A stretch of 64,000 nucleotides of DNA, taken from NCBI GenBank assembly GCA_035604135.1, contig DATNJB010000044.1, forward strand, positions 29,642 to 93,641, read 5' to 3'. The position numbers and the translations under genes were made by a program. The notes below the pieces were generated by a model. The model searched no databases. It saw only the letters and a list, made by a program, of their open reading frames with translations, and had not been told where the DNA came from. Each line of letters opens with the position of its first letter. Position 1 is the stretch's first letter. Shown here one piece after another: positions 36,138 through 43,486 of this stretch. Source of the DNA: Poindextera sp035604135. GTDB lineage: Bacteria; Pseudomonadota; Alphaproteobacteria; Caulobacterales; Caulobacteraceae.

Positions 36138-36239
36138 CGAACGTCGCGAACCCGACGCGCCGGAACGCGCATTGACCGCGCTGCGAGCGTGCGACAGCTT
36201 CGCGGTGGCGGCGAAGCTGCGCCGCGTGGAGCGCGCGCC

Positions 36240-36953
36240 TTGACGATCGCGAAGGAGACTGGCCCGGCGCGTTGGCCGCCGCTGCGGACCTGGGCGCCGC
36301 CGGCGTTCCTCATCGCGCTGGGCGTCGGCGCAATTGGCATCGTTCTCAACAATCTTTTCATCCCGACCTCGATTCAGGCGCCCAGCATCGCTGCGCTGGC
36401 CGGCAAGGCCTACCTGCTCCAGCTCGAAGCGTTCGATCGCAACCCGTTGCTCATCCGCACCCACGCGGCGCTGGGCGGGACTTTCGTCTGCCTGGCGGCG
36501 CTGCAGTTCTGGCGCAGCTTTCGCAGCCGCGACCTCGAGCGGCACCGCATCATTGGCTACCTCGCGCTCTCCATCCTGACCGTGCTCCCGATCACCGGCG
36601 TCGCCAGCTCGATCGTCTATCCGATCGCCGGCATCTGGGGTGTGATCCCGAACGTGCTCTGGATGGTCGCCATCCTGACCTGCGTCTGGTGCGCGTGGCG
36701 GGCGATCCGCCGCCGCGACATCCTCGGGCATCAGGCGTGGGTGACGCGCGCCACGGCGATGACGCTCGGGATCGTCCTGACGCGCGCCTACGAGCCGCTG
36801 TTCGTCCAGCTGCTGCACATGGACCCGAAGTTCGCCATGGTGTTGGTGTTCTGGTTGGGCCAGGGCGAAGGCTTGACGGTGGCCGAGTTCTGGCTGCGCC
36901 GCCCGGGCGGGGCGGTGGCCTTGCGCGCGGCCAGGGCGGCCGCCCGCGCGTGA
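36240..36953 (+). CDS. DUF2306-like multi-pass membrane protein, first gene of the E1-like operon
   Basis: A 237-residue integral membrane protein with about six to seven hydrophobic helices. Family features are LIRTHAALGGTFVCLAALQF (His at a helix start), ERHRIIGYLALSILTVLPI, and GHQAWVTRATAMTLGIVLTR. The conserved His residues at helix ends suggest a possible heme- or quinone-related role, but this is inference; the family has no assigned function. I chose TTG 36240, preceded by GTGGAG; a GTG at 36189 would add 17 charged residues. The TGA overlaps the next GTG start (GTGA), so the gene is coupled to the acyltransferase-E1 operon. A second member lies at 46583-47218. Confidence 0.78.
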   Translation: MTIAKETGPARWPPLRTWAPPAFLIALGVGAIGIVLNNLFIPTSIQAPSIAALAGKAYLLQLEAFDRNPLLIRTHAALGGTFVCLAALQFWRSFRSRDLERHRIIGYLALSILTVLPITGVASSIVYPIAGIWGVIPNVLWMVAILTCVWCAWRAIRRRDILGHQAWVTRATAMTLGIVLTRAYEPLFVQLLHMDPKFAMVLVFWLGQGEGLTVAEFWLRRPGGAVALRAARAAARA

Positions 36954-37894
36954 CGACGGCCCATCCGCGCTGCCTCAAGCTCAGCATGGGCGTGGGGCGC
37001 GGGCTGCGCCTCCGCATCGTCGAGCGGCCGGGCGTTTCACTGACCCCCGAGGCGCTCGAAGCGCTGCTCGACGACCTGCGCAGCATCGCGCGCACCGTGC
37101 TGCCGGAGGGCGACCTCGAGTACGGCGTGCTCGGCGGCGAGCGAGAGCGCCTCGACAGCTCCGTCATCACGGTCGTCTACGACGTGCGCTCGGGCGCCCC
37201 GGTGGCGTTCAATGCGATGGCGCTTATGGACGTGGCCCTGGCGGGGCGACCCCTCGAGATGGTGCATCTGGGGCTGGTGATGGTCGACCCCGGCTTCCGC
37301 GGCCATGGCCTCTCCGAGCTGCTCTACGGCCTCACCTGCGTGATGCTGTTCCTGCGCCGGCAATGCCGGCCGGTCAGGCTGTCGAACGTCACCGAGGTCC
37401 CAGCCATCTTCGGCATGGTCGCCGAGACGTTCGACGACGTCTTTCCGACGCCCGAGCGTCCGATCGACCCGAGCTTCGCGCACCGCACGATCGCGCGGCA
37501 GATCATGGCCAGGCACCGCCACGTGTTCGGGGTCGGCCCGGAAGCGGCGTTCGACGAGGACCGCTCGGTGATCCTCGATTCCTACACCGGCGGCTCCGAC
37601 GACTTGAAGAAGACGTTCGACGAGGCGCCCAAGCACCGCAAGGAGATCTACAACGCCATGTGCGCGCGCGAGCTCGACTACGGGCGCGGCGACGACTTCC
37701 TGCAGATCGGCCAACTCAACATGGAGGCGCTGCGTCGCTACCTGGCCAAGCTCGCCGGACCCGACAGCGCCCCTTTCCTCGCCATCCAGCTCGTGCTCTT
37801 CGCCGTCCAGTCCGCCATCCTGCCGGTCGCCCACTGGTTCGCCGCCGACCAGCCATGGGGCGCCCTTCGCCCGTGGAGGAACGCCCGCCCATGA
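36950..37894 (+). CDS. FeeM/GNAT-like acyltransferase
   Basis: A 314-residue protein with a GTG start overlapping the upstream stop. The central part has the GNAT acetyl/acyl-CoA motif: MVHLGLVMVDPGFRGHGLSE (RGHGLS as the RxxGxG/A loop), then helix LLYGLTCVMLF and strand PVRLSNVTEVPAIFGMV. N-terminal strands include VITVVYDVRSGAPVAFNAMA. A hydrophobic amphipathic tail (FLAIQLVLFAVQSAILPVAH) near the C-terminus may bind the membrane. The layout recalls long-chain N-acyl amino acid synthases (FeeM) more than small-molecule acetyltransferases; this is inferred. The ATGA overlap with the E1-like gene argues that they act together. Confidence 0.65.
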   Translation: MTTAHPRCLKLSMGVGRGLRLRIVERPGVSLTPEALEALLDDLRSIARTVLPEGDLEYGVLGGERERLDSSVITVVYDVRSGAPVAFNAMALMDVALAGRPLEMVHLGLVMVDPGFRGHGLSELLYGLTCVMLFLRRQCRPVRLSNVTEVPAIFGMVAETFDDVFPTPERPIDPSFAHRTIARQIMARHRHVFGVGPEAAFDEDRSVILDSYTGGSDDLKKTFDEAPKHRKEIYNAMCARELDYGRGDDFLQIGQLNMEALRRYLAKLAGPDSAPFLAIQLVLFAVQSAILPVAHWFAADQPWGALRPWRNARP

Positions 37895-38763
37895 CCTTCG
37901 ACTATGCGGTGTTCACGACCCGCAACTTCGGCTTCGTCACCGAGGCGGAACAGGCGGCGCTCCGCGCCGGCGCGGTCTTCGTCGCCGGTGTCGGCGGGAT
38001 GGGCGGCGCGTGCCTCGCCTCACTGGCGCGGGCGGGGGTGGGGCGCCTCGGCATCGCCGACATCGATGTGTTCGAAGTCTCCAACCTCAACCGGCAAGTG
38101 TTCGCCAACCTCGGCACGCTCGGCCGCGAGAAGGCGGCGGCTTCGGCCGAGGCGGTCAAGAGCATCAACCCGGAGGTCGAGCTCGAGGTCATGGGCGGCG
38201 ACTGGGTCCAACGCTTGCCCGACATCGCCGCGCGTTATTCCGTCATCGTCAACGGCTGCGACGACGTCGCCGCGACGGTCCAGCTCTACCGTGTCGCGCG
38301 CCAGGCCGGCGTTCCGGTGATCGACGCCTACGCCTCGCCGCTGCCCTCTGTGATCCTCGTGCGGCCGAGCGCGCCGCGGCCGGAAGAGCGGCTGCGCTAC
38401 CCCACCCGCGGCAAGGCCTGGGATGCGTTGAGCGAGGCCGAGCGGCGAGGGGCGTTCCTGAAGGAGCTCGAGTACGTCCTCACCCACTCCTCCTCCGCCT
38501 TCCATGTCGACCTCGGGGCGGCCGCGGAGATGGCGGCGGGCAAGCGCTCGCGAATGTCTTTCGCGCCGATGGTCATCACCACCGGGAACCTGATGGCGTA
38601 CGAGGCGCTGCAGCTCGTCATGGGCCGCCCCTCGCGCACCGACCACCGCGGCTGGTTCTTCAACCCCTACAAGCCAGGCGTCGAGCGGCCGTTGCCGGCC
38701 CCGATCGCGGCGGCGAAGGGGTTGATCGTGCGCCGGTTCATGGCGCGGATGATGGGCGGCTGA
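37891..38763 (+). CDS. ThiF/E1-like adenylating enzyme
   Basis: A 290-residue E1-like (ThiF/MoeB superfamily) protein. The nucleotide loop is GVGGMG (residues 33-38). Key residues are Asp59 (ADIDVF), Asn65 and Arg68 (SNLNRQ), Lys81 and Asp123 (NGCDD), all as expected for ATP-dependent carboxylate adenylation. Only Cys41 and Cys122 are present: there is no CxxC zinc pair and no Cys in the crossover-loop region, so it should adenylate but not form a classical E1 thioester. The protein ends ARMMGG. It overlaps its neighbours at both ends. The domain pairing with a nitroreductase recalls the mycobacterial MoeY protein (ThiF plus nitroreductase in one chain). Target unknown. Confidence 0.85.
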   Translation: MTFDYAVFTTRNFGFVTEAEQAALRAGAVFVAGVGGMGGACLASLARAGVGRLGIADIDVFEVSNLNRQVFANLGTLGREKAAASAEAVKSINPEVELEVMGGDWVQRLPDIAARYSVIVNGCDDVAATVQLYRVARQAGVPVIDAYASPLPSVILVRPSAPRPEERLRYPTRGKAWDALSEAERRGAFLKELEYVLTHSSSAFHVDLGAAAEMAAGKRSRMSFAPMVITTGNLMAYEALQLVMGRPSRTDHRGWFFNPYKPGVERPLPAPIAAAKGLIVRRFMARMMGG

Positions 38764-39950
38764 TGCTCACGCGCGCCGCCGCGCAGGCGCTGGTCGACGG
38801 CTTTTCCGCCGCCGCGCTCACCGCATCGGTGGTCGTGCTCGTCCGGCGGGGCGGCGCCTCCCCCCTGGCCCGCCGGCTAGGCTTCGCGTTCGGCGCCGCG
38901 GTCTTGTTCTTCGGCGTTCGCGCCGCCGCCGAGGCGCTCGACTCCGATGAGCTCGAGCTGGTGACGCTGATCATCGTCTCGACGCTGCCGGTGGCGGCGC
39001 TGGTGCTCGCCGAGGGGGTGCTGCGTCGCCATGCGCCCCGCGCGATGAAGATCGCGGTCACGTTCGGAGCGGCCGCCATCGCGATCGCCCTCCTCGCGAC
39101 GCTGGGGCGACAGCCGGTGTCGAGCTGGGGGTTGGGCGGCTATGTCATCCTCTCCCTCGTCGGCGTCACGGTGCTTCTGCTCGCGCGGGATCGTTCCTCG
39201 CTGTCCGGGCAGGAGAACGCCGGCGTCGACGGGTTGATCGTGTCGGGCGCGCTGCTCACAGTGCTGAGCGTCACCGACTTCCTCGGGCGCGCGCCGGTCG
39301 GTCTGAGCGGAATCGGCGCAGCGGGCGTCGCCTTCGTGCTGGGCGCCAATCCGACTTCGGCGGGCGAGCGCCGGCGAGTGCTGATCGACTTCGCGGTCGT
39401 GACCCTCACCGCGGTCGTGGCCGCGATCGTCCTCGCAGGCCCATTGGCGCTGACGACGGTACAGGACCAGACGCGCCTCGGCGCGGTGCTTCTCGCGCTG
39501 CTGCTCGCGGCCGGCGCCATCGTCGCCGCGCGCCATCGCGGGCTTCGAGCCGGGTCGGAGAGCCTTGGCGCGGCGCTGGCGGCGGCCGACGTCTCCAGCC
39601 TCGACGCCTTCCTCGGCGGCGTCGCCGAACAGCCGCTGCTGGCCGGCCTGCGCATCGCCCACGGGCCGCTGCTCGCCGAGTATGACGGGCCCAGGCTCGC
39701 CACGGCCATGGCGGCGCGCGCGGTCTGGACCCGCGCCGCGCTCGCGCACGCCCCTTTGCCGGACCGCGCTCGCGACGAGCTGGCCGACCTGCTGGAGACC
39801 ACGGAGGCCACCCACGCGCTCATGGTCTCAGCCACGCCGCTGCGCATTGCGCTGCTCACCCTGCCGGGCGCCGGACCGAGCGACGACGCAGAAACCGCCC
39901 TCGCCCTGTTCGGCAAGCTCGCCGCCATCGCCGCAGCCACAGCCCCATGA
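38763..39950 (+). CDS. Polytopic membrane protein of unknown family with C-terminal cytosolic domain
   Basis: A 395-residue protein. Residues about 1-255 hold eight to nine hydrophobic helices (for example AALTASVVVLV, TLIIVSTLPVAALVLA, GGYVILSLVGVTVLLL, VVTLTAVVAAIVLA, GAVLLALLLAAGAIV). The last 130 residues are soluble and helical (AEQPLLAGLRIAHGPLLAEY, RARDELADLLETTEATHALM). The layout resembles membrane-bound sensors, but no kinase, cyclase or GGDEF motif is present. I do not recognise the family. The start ATG overlaps the E1-like stop (TGATG) and the stop overlaps the nitroreductase ATG, so it belongs functionally with them. Confidence 0.75.
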   Translation: MLTRAAAQALVDGFSAAALTASVVVLVRRGGASPLARRLGFAFGAAVLFFGVRAAAEALDSDELELVTLIIVSTLPVAALVLAEGVLRRHAPRAMKIAVTFGAAAIAIALLATLGRQPVSSWGLGGYVILSLVGVTVLLLARDRSSLSGQENAGVDGLIVSGALLTVLSVTDFLGRAPVGLSGIGAAGVAFVLGANPTSAGERRRVLIDFAVVTLTAVVAAIVLAGPLALTTVQDQTRLGAVLLALLLAAGAIVAARHRGLRAGSESLGAALAAADVSSLDAFLGGVAEQPLLAGLRIAHGPLLAEYDGPRLATAMAARAVWTRAALAHAPLPDRARDELADLLETTEATHALMVSATPLRIALLTLPGAGPSDDAETALALFGKLAAIAAATAP

Positions 39951-40933
39951 TGCTCTCGCCCGAAGACCTCGCCGCCATCGTCGGCGCCGCCAACCTGGCG
40001 CCCAGTGTCCACAACACCCAGCCCACGCGTTGGCGTCTGGAGCCGGACGGCGCGGTCCTGGTGCTCGAAGTGATCGCGCGACGCCTGCCGGTCGGCGATC
40101 CCGAAGGGCGTGACGCGGCGGTGAGCCATGGCGCGGCGATCGAAGGCTTTGCGCTCACGTGCGGGACCAAGGGCCTGGCCGTCACCGCCGAACTGCTGGA
40201 CGGCGAGCCGGAGGAAGGCTTGCGGCCCGTGGCGCGGCTGACGCTCGCGCCGGCCGGTCCGCTCGATCCGCTGCAGGCGTTCGTGCCCATACGGCGCACC
40301 TATCGCGGCGCCTTCGCCAAGGGCGGCGACGCGGGCCGTCTCGAGGTCCTCGCCGCGGCGGACGACATTACGCTCGTGAGCGCGCGCGAGGGTGTCGCGC
40401 GGCTTGCCGAACTCAACGACGAGGCCAGTCTCCGCACCTACCGCGACCGCGCCTTCCGCGCGGAGCTGCTCTCATGGATGCGGCTCTCGCGCGGCGATCC
40501 GCGTTGGTCTGTCGATGGGTTGAATGCCGAAGCGATGGAGATGTCGGGCATCGCCGCAGTCGGCGCCGGTCTCGTGCTGCGGCCCGGCGTGTTCAAGGCG
40601 CTGGACGGCACCGGGCTCGCGCGCATGCTGGTGGCCGAGGCCGCGGTCGTCCGCTCGGCGGCCGCGATCGTGCTGTTCCACCGGCCGGACGGGGAGGACC
40701 CACTGCTGACCGGCCGGCGCTTCCATCGCCTATGGCTCGACTTCGCCAGTCTGGGCTTTTCGGCGGCGCCGATGGCTGTGCTCGCCGACGATCTGGCGAC
40801 GCGGGAGATCATCGCGCGCGAGTTCTCGACGCCGCCCGCCCATCGGCTGATCACCGCCTTCCGCGTCGGCCTGGCCCCGGCGCGCCAGCTTGCGCCCAAA
40901 CCGCGGTTGCCGGTCTCTGCACTGATCGTCTGA
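39947..40933 (+). CDS. Acg-like nitroreductase family protein
   Basis: A 328-residue member of the nitroreductase superfamily, Acg (Rv2032-like) type. The FMN-binding start reads AANLAPSVHNTQPTRWRLEP. Further family features are VSHGAAIEGFAL, VPIRRTYRGAF and, near the end, GLARMLVAEAAVVRSAAAIV and RLWLDFASLGFSAAPMAVL. Acg proteins bind FMN but are poor or inactive nitroreductases; some may store flavin or act on unusual substrates. The ATG overlaps the preceding membrane-protein stop. This closes the five-gene operon. Confidence 0.85.
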   Translation: MMLSPEDLAAIVGAANLAPSVHNTQPTRWRLEPDGAVLVLEVIARRLPVGDPEGRDAAVSHGAAIEGFALTCGTKGLAVTAELLDGEPEEGLRPVARLTLAPAGPLDPLQAFVPIRRTYRGAFAKGGDAGRLEVLAAADDITLVSAREGVARLAELNDEASLRTYRDRAFRAELLSWMRLSRGDPRWSVDGLNAEAMEMSGIAAVGAGLVLRPGVFKALDGTGLARMLVAEAAVVRSAAAIVLFHRPDGEDPLLTGRRFHRLWLDFASLGFSAAPMAVLADDLATREIIAREFSTPPAHRLITAFRVGLAPARQLAPKPRLPVSALIV

Positions 40934-41001
40934 CCGGCCAAGCTCGACTTGTCACAACGCTCCGCTAGGTTGCGACCGCCACAATTTCGGGGAGAGATCG
41001 C

Positions 41002-42069
41002 ATGCCGCGGAGCAGGCCGACGCGCGCGTGGCTGGACGCCAATCTACGCATGAACGACATCATGACCGTCGGCACCCACAACAGCTACAAACAGGCGATC
41101 TCCGAGCCGATCCTGGAGCTCCTCCGCCGCGGGTCGCCCGATGGTCGCTGGCAGGCGCTGGACTATTCGCACCCGCCGCTCACCGACCAGCTCGACGACG
41201 GCGCCCGCGCGCTGGAACTCGATGTCTTCTATGACCCGGAGGGCGGCCGCTTCGCGCGCCCAGCGGGCATGACGCGCACCAACCAGCCGATCCCGCCCGA
41301 GTACGTGGCGGCGATGTCGAAGCCGGGCTTCAAGGTCATCCACATCCAGGACCTCGACTTCCGCTCCAGCGTGCCGACGCTCGTCGAGGGGCTCACCGTC
41401 ATCCGCGACTGGTCGAACACCCACCCTGATCATGTCCCCATCCTGATCACGATGAACACGTCCGACGGACCGCGGCGCATGCGGAGCGGCGTGGACGGGC
41501 TGCCGTTCACCACCGAAGCCTACGACGCGCTGGACGCCGAGGTCGCCTCGGTGTTCCCACCGCACAAGCTGATCACGCCCGACGACATCCGGGGCGACTA
41601 TCCGACCTTGCGTCAGGCCGTGCGCGAGCGCGGCTGGCCCCTCCTGGGCGACGCCCGCGGACGGTTCGTGTTCGCCATCGACGAGACGGGCAAGCACCGT
41701 GACGCTTATCGCGGCGGTCGCAAGAACCTCGAGGGGCGGATCTACTTCGTCTACTCCGACGAGGACGCGGATGACGGCGCCTACATCACGCTCAATGAAA
41801 CTGCCGACGCGCCGCGCATCACAGCGGCGGTGAAAGCGGGCCTTCTCATCCGCACACGCGCCGACGCCGACACCTGGGAAGCCCGCGCGAACGATGTGAC
41901 CCGCCGCGACGCGGCGTTGGCCTCGGGCGCGCAGTACGTATCGACCGATTACCGCCACCCCGATCGCCGCATCTCCGACTACCAGGTGCGGCTGCCCGAT
42001 GGCGCGATCGCCGTTGCAAATCCGCAACGGGCGCCGGACGACCTGGTCGGCGTCATTCTCGAGAATTGA
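41002..42069 (+). CDS. Ca2+-dependent PI-PLC-like phosphodiesterase
   Basis: A 355-residue TIM-barrel phosphodiesterase of the PI-PLC X-domain-like superfamily. First catalytic His is in MTVGTHNSYKQ, metal ligands in ARALELDVFYD (Glu/Asp), and the second His in KVIHIQDLDFRSS. Later segments such as FVFAIDETGKH and QYVSTDYRHPD match the calcium-dependent phosphoinositide-specific phospholipase C family. Members are normally secreted, but here the N-terminus MPRSRPTRAWLDANLRMNDI carries no signal peptide. The substrate could be a phosphoinositide, glycerophosphodiester or other phospholipid head group. Starts 68 bases after the nitroreductase gene. Confidence 0.82.
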   Translation: MPRSRPTRAWLDANLRMNDIMTVGTHNSYKQAISEPILELLRRGSPDGRWQALDYSHPPLTDQLDDGARALELDVFYDPEGGRFARPAGMTRTNQPIPPEYVAAMSKPGFKVIHIQDLDFRSSVPTLVEGLTVIRDWSNTHPDHVPILITMNTSDGPRRMRSGVDGLPFTTEAYDALDAEVASVFPPHKLITPDDIRGDYPTLRQAVRERGWPLLGDARGRFVFAIDETGKHRDAYRGGRKNLEGRIYFVYSDEDADDGAYITLNETADAPRITAAVKAGLLIRTRADADTWEARANDVTRRDAALASGAQYVSTDYRHPDRRISDYQVRLPDGAIAVANPQRAPDDLVGVILEN

Positions 42070-42137
42070 AAAACGATCTGTCAACGGATGATAGTCGTCG
42101 CGGCGTCGAACGCTAAGGCACTGAGCGATCGTATGAT

Positions 42138-42380
42138 TTAGCCCAGCGCGGCCCGCCGGGGTTCCGTGTTAGAGCGCTTGGCTTGCCCCGTGACGGTTCG
42201 CCGCTCGAGCGCCATCTGGTCTCGGGCGCGGCGGCCTTCGGGCGTCAGGATCGGCCCGTTCTGGCCTTCGACCGCCCAGCGAATGGTCTTGAACGCCTCG
42301 ATCCACCGCTCGCCGTCAGGCAGCTCGACCCGCGAGCCGCGGCCGATCGCCTCGAGCACAGCAAAGGCATCTGCGTTCAT
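42138..42380 (-). CDS. Small hypothetical protein
   Basis: An 80-residue protein (MNADAFAVLEAIGRGSRVEL, then PDGERWIEAFKTIRW). Third codon positions are strongly G/C, supporting a real gene. It is hydrophilic, basic at the C-terminus, with one predicted beta-hairpin and one helix. No family recognised and no partner nearby. The ribosome site is weak. Confidence 0.6.
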   Translation of the reverse strand: MNADAFAVLEAIGRGSRVELPDGERWIEAFKTIRWAVEGQNGPILTPEGRRARDQMALERRTVTGQAKRSNTEPRRAALG

Positions 42381-42510
42381 GGAGCCAGTGTCGTCGGATC
42401 CGCGCGCCCCTCACGCGCCCAATGACACTACCGCGACGTTTCCATGACGAACAGTCCCCCTCAGCCGGATTTCGGTGGAAAACTGCCGACTAGGTCCGTA
42501 TACGGATGAT

Positions 42511-43302
42511 TTAGCCGCTGGGAAGAGCGCCAAGGACCTGGCCTATTGGCGCGCACCAGACGGGCTGCGCCTTGAGCCAGCTTAGCACCGCCGAATGCGT
42601 GGCGATCGATGTCTCGCCGTCGCCGGTTCGCCTCGGCACGATGCCGTGGAACACCAGAATGGCCCAGGCGCCACGCCTTATCGCCTCCTGCACGTAAGCG
42701 ATGGCCATCGCGGGATCGTCGGCGTCGTAGGTCGTCGCCGACGAGCGCAGCCGATAGGGGTGCGCGAGCGCGTGCGCCGGCGTGTTCGGGTCGTCCTCGT
42801 CGCTGTATCGCGCGGCGCGGAATCCCAGGGATCTCAGCAGCCCCTCATAGCGTCCCCGCTGGACGTTCGGCGACCCTTCGCCGAGGTCGGTCATGCTGCA
42901 CGGGTAGGCGTAGAGCCTGGGGCGGCCCTTGCCGAAGTTCGCATCGAGCCAGGCCTCCATAGGGATCAGCTCTTTGCGCGCAAAGGAAGCCGCTGAGTAG
43001 GTCTGCAGATCGCACGGATGAGTGATGGTGTGGTTGCCGATCTCGTGACCCGCGCGGGCGACCCCGACCCAGCCGTCCAGGGCCGGGCCGACGTTGTCCT
43101 TGGTCAGGAAGAAGGTCGCCTTGAGCCCCGCCGCCGCCAGCGCCGGCACGGCGTTGACGATCTGGCTGTCCAGCGCATCGTCGTAGGACAGGCTGACGGC
43201 AGCCCGCGCGCCGCCGGGCCAGGCGAAGGCTGTGGCCGCAGCGCGCGCCGGCGCGAGCAGCGACGCGCCGAGCCCGGCGCCGACCGATCTGCGTGTACGC
43301 AT
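42511..43302 (-). CDS. Polysaccharide deacetylase (NodB-like), exported
   Basis: A 263-residue carbohydrate esterase 4 family protein. The N-terminus MRTRRSVGAGLGASLLAPAR contains a twin-arginine and a hydrophobic stretch, so export by Tat or Sec is likely. The NodB motifs are AVSLSYDDALDSQ (catalytic and metal Asp), GNHTITHPCD (metal HxxxH) and LYAYPCSMTDLG (RxxPY-like position), and the C-terminal AILVFHGIVPR supplies the last His. It should remove N- or O-acetyl groups from a surface glycan or peptidoglycan. A neighbouring class A PBP gene, divergently placed, fits a wall-related role. Confidence 0.88.
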   Translation of the reverse strand: MRTRRSVGAGLGASLLAPARAAATAFAWPGGARAAVSLSYDDALDSQIVNAVPALAAAGLKATFFLTKDNVGPALDGWVGVARAGHEIGNHTITHPCDLQTYSAASFARKELIPMEAWLDANFGKGRPRLYAYPCSMTDLGEGSPNVQRGRYEGLLRSLGFRAARYSDEDDPNTPAHALAHPYRLRSSATTYDADDPAMAIAYVQEAIRRGAWAILVFHGIVPRRTGDGETSIATHSAVLSWLKAQPVWCAPIGQVLGALPSG

Positions 43303-43486
43303 GGCCCCCTGCTTCCTGTCGGGAGTCGTGCGGGGCGTCGCGTACGCTGTCCAGAACGTCGGGCGGGAATTTCGCTTGGCGCGACGCGGCAAAGGCGAGA
43401 AAAGGCGGGTGGGGCGAAAAACGGCCGCCTAAGGCCGTCTTGCTGATGGAGCGTCTCGCCTGATCGCTGCCTTTGCCGCCGCGGCC

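Noticed and set aside
39947..40933. Ordinary NfsB-type nitroreductase
   Set aside because: The length and the AANLAPSVHNTQP start fit the Acg family, not the short NfsA/NfsB enzymes.
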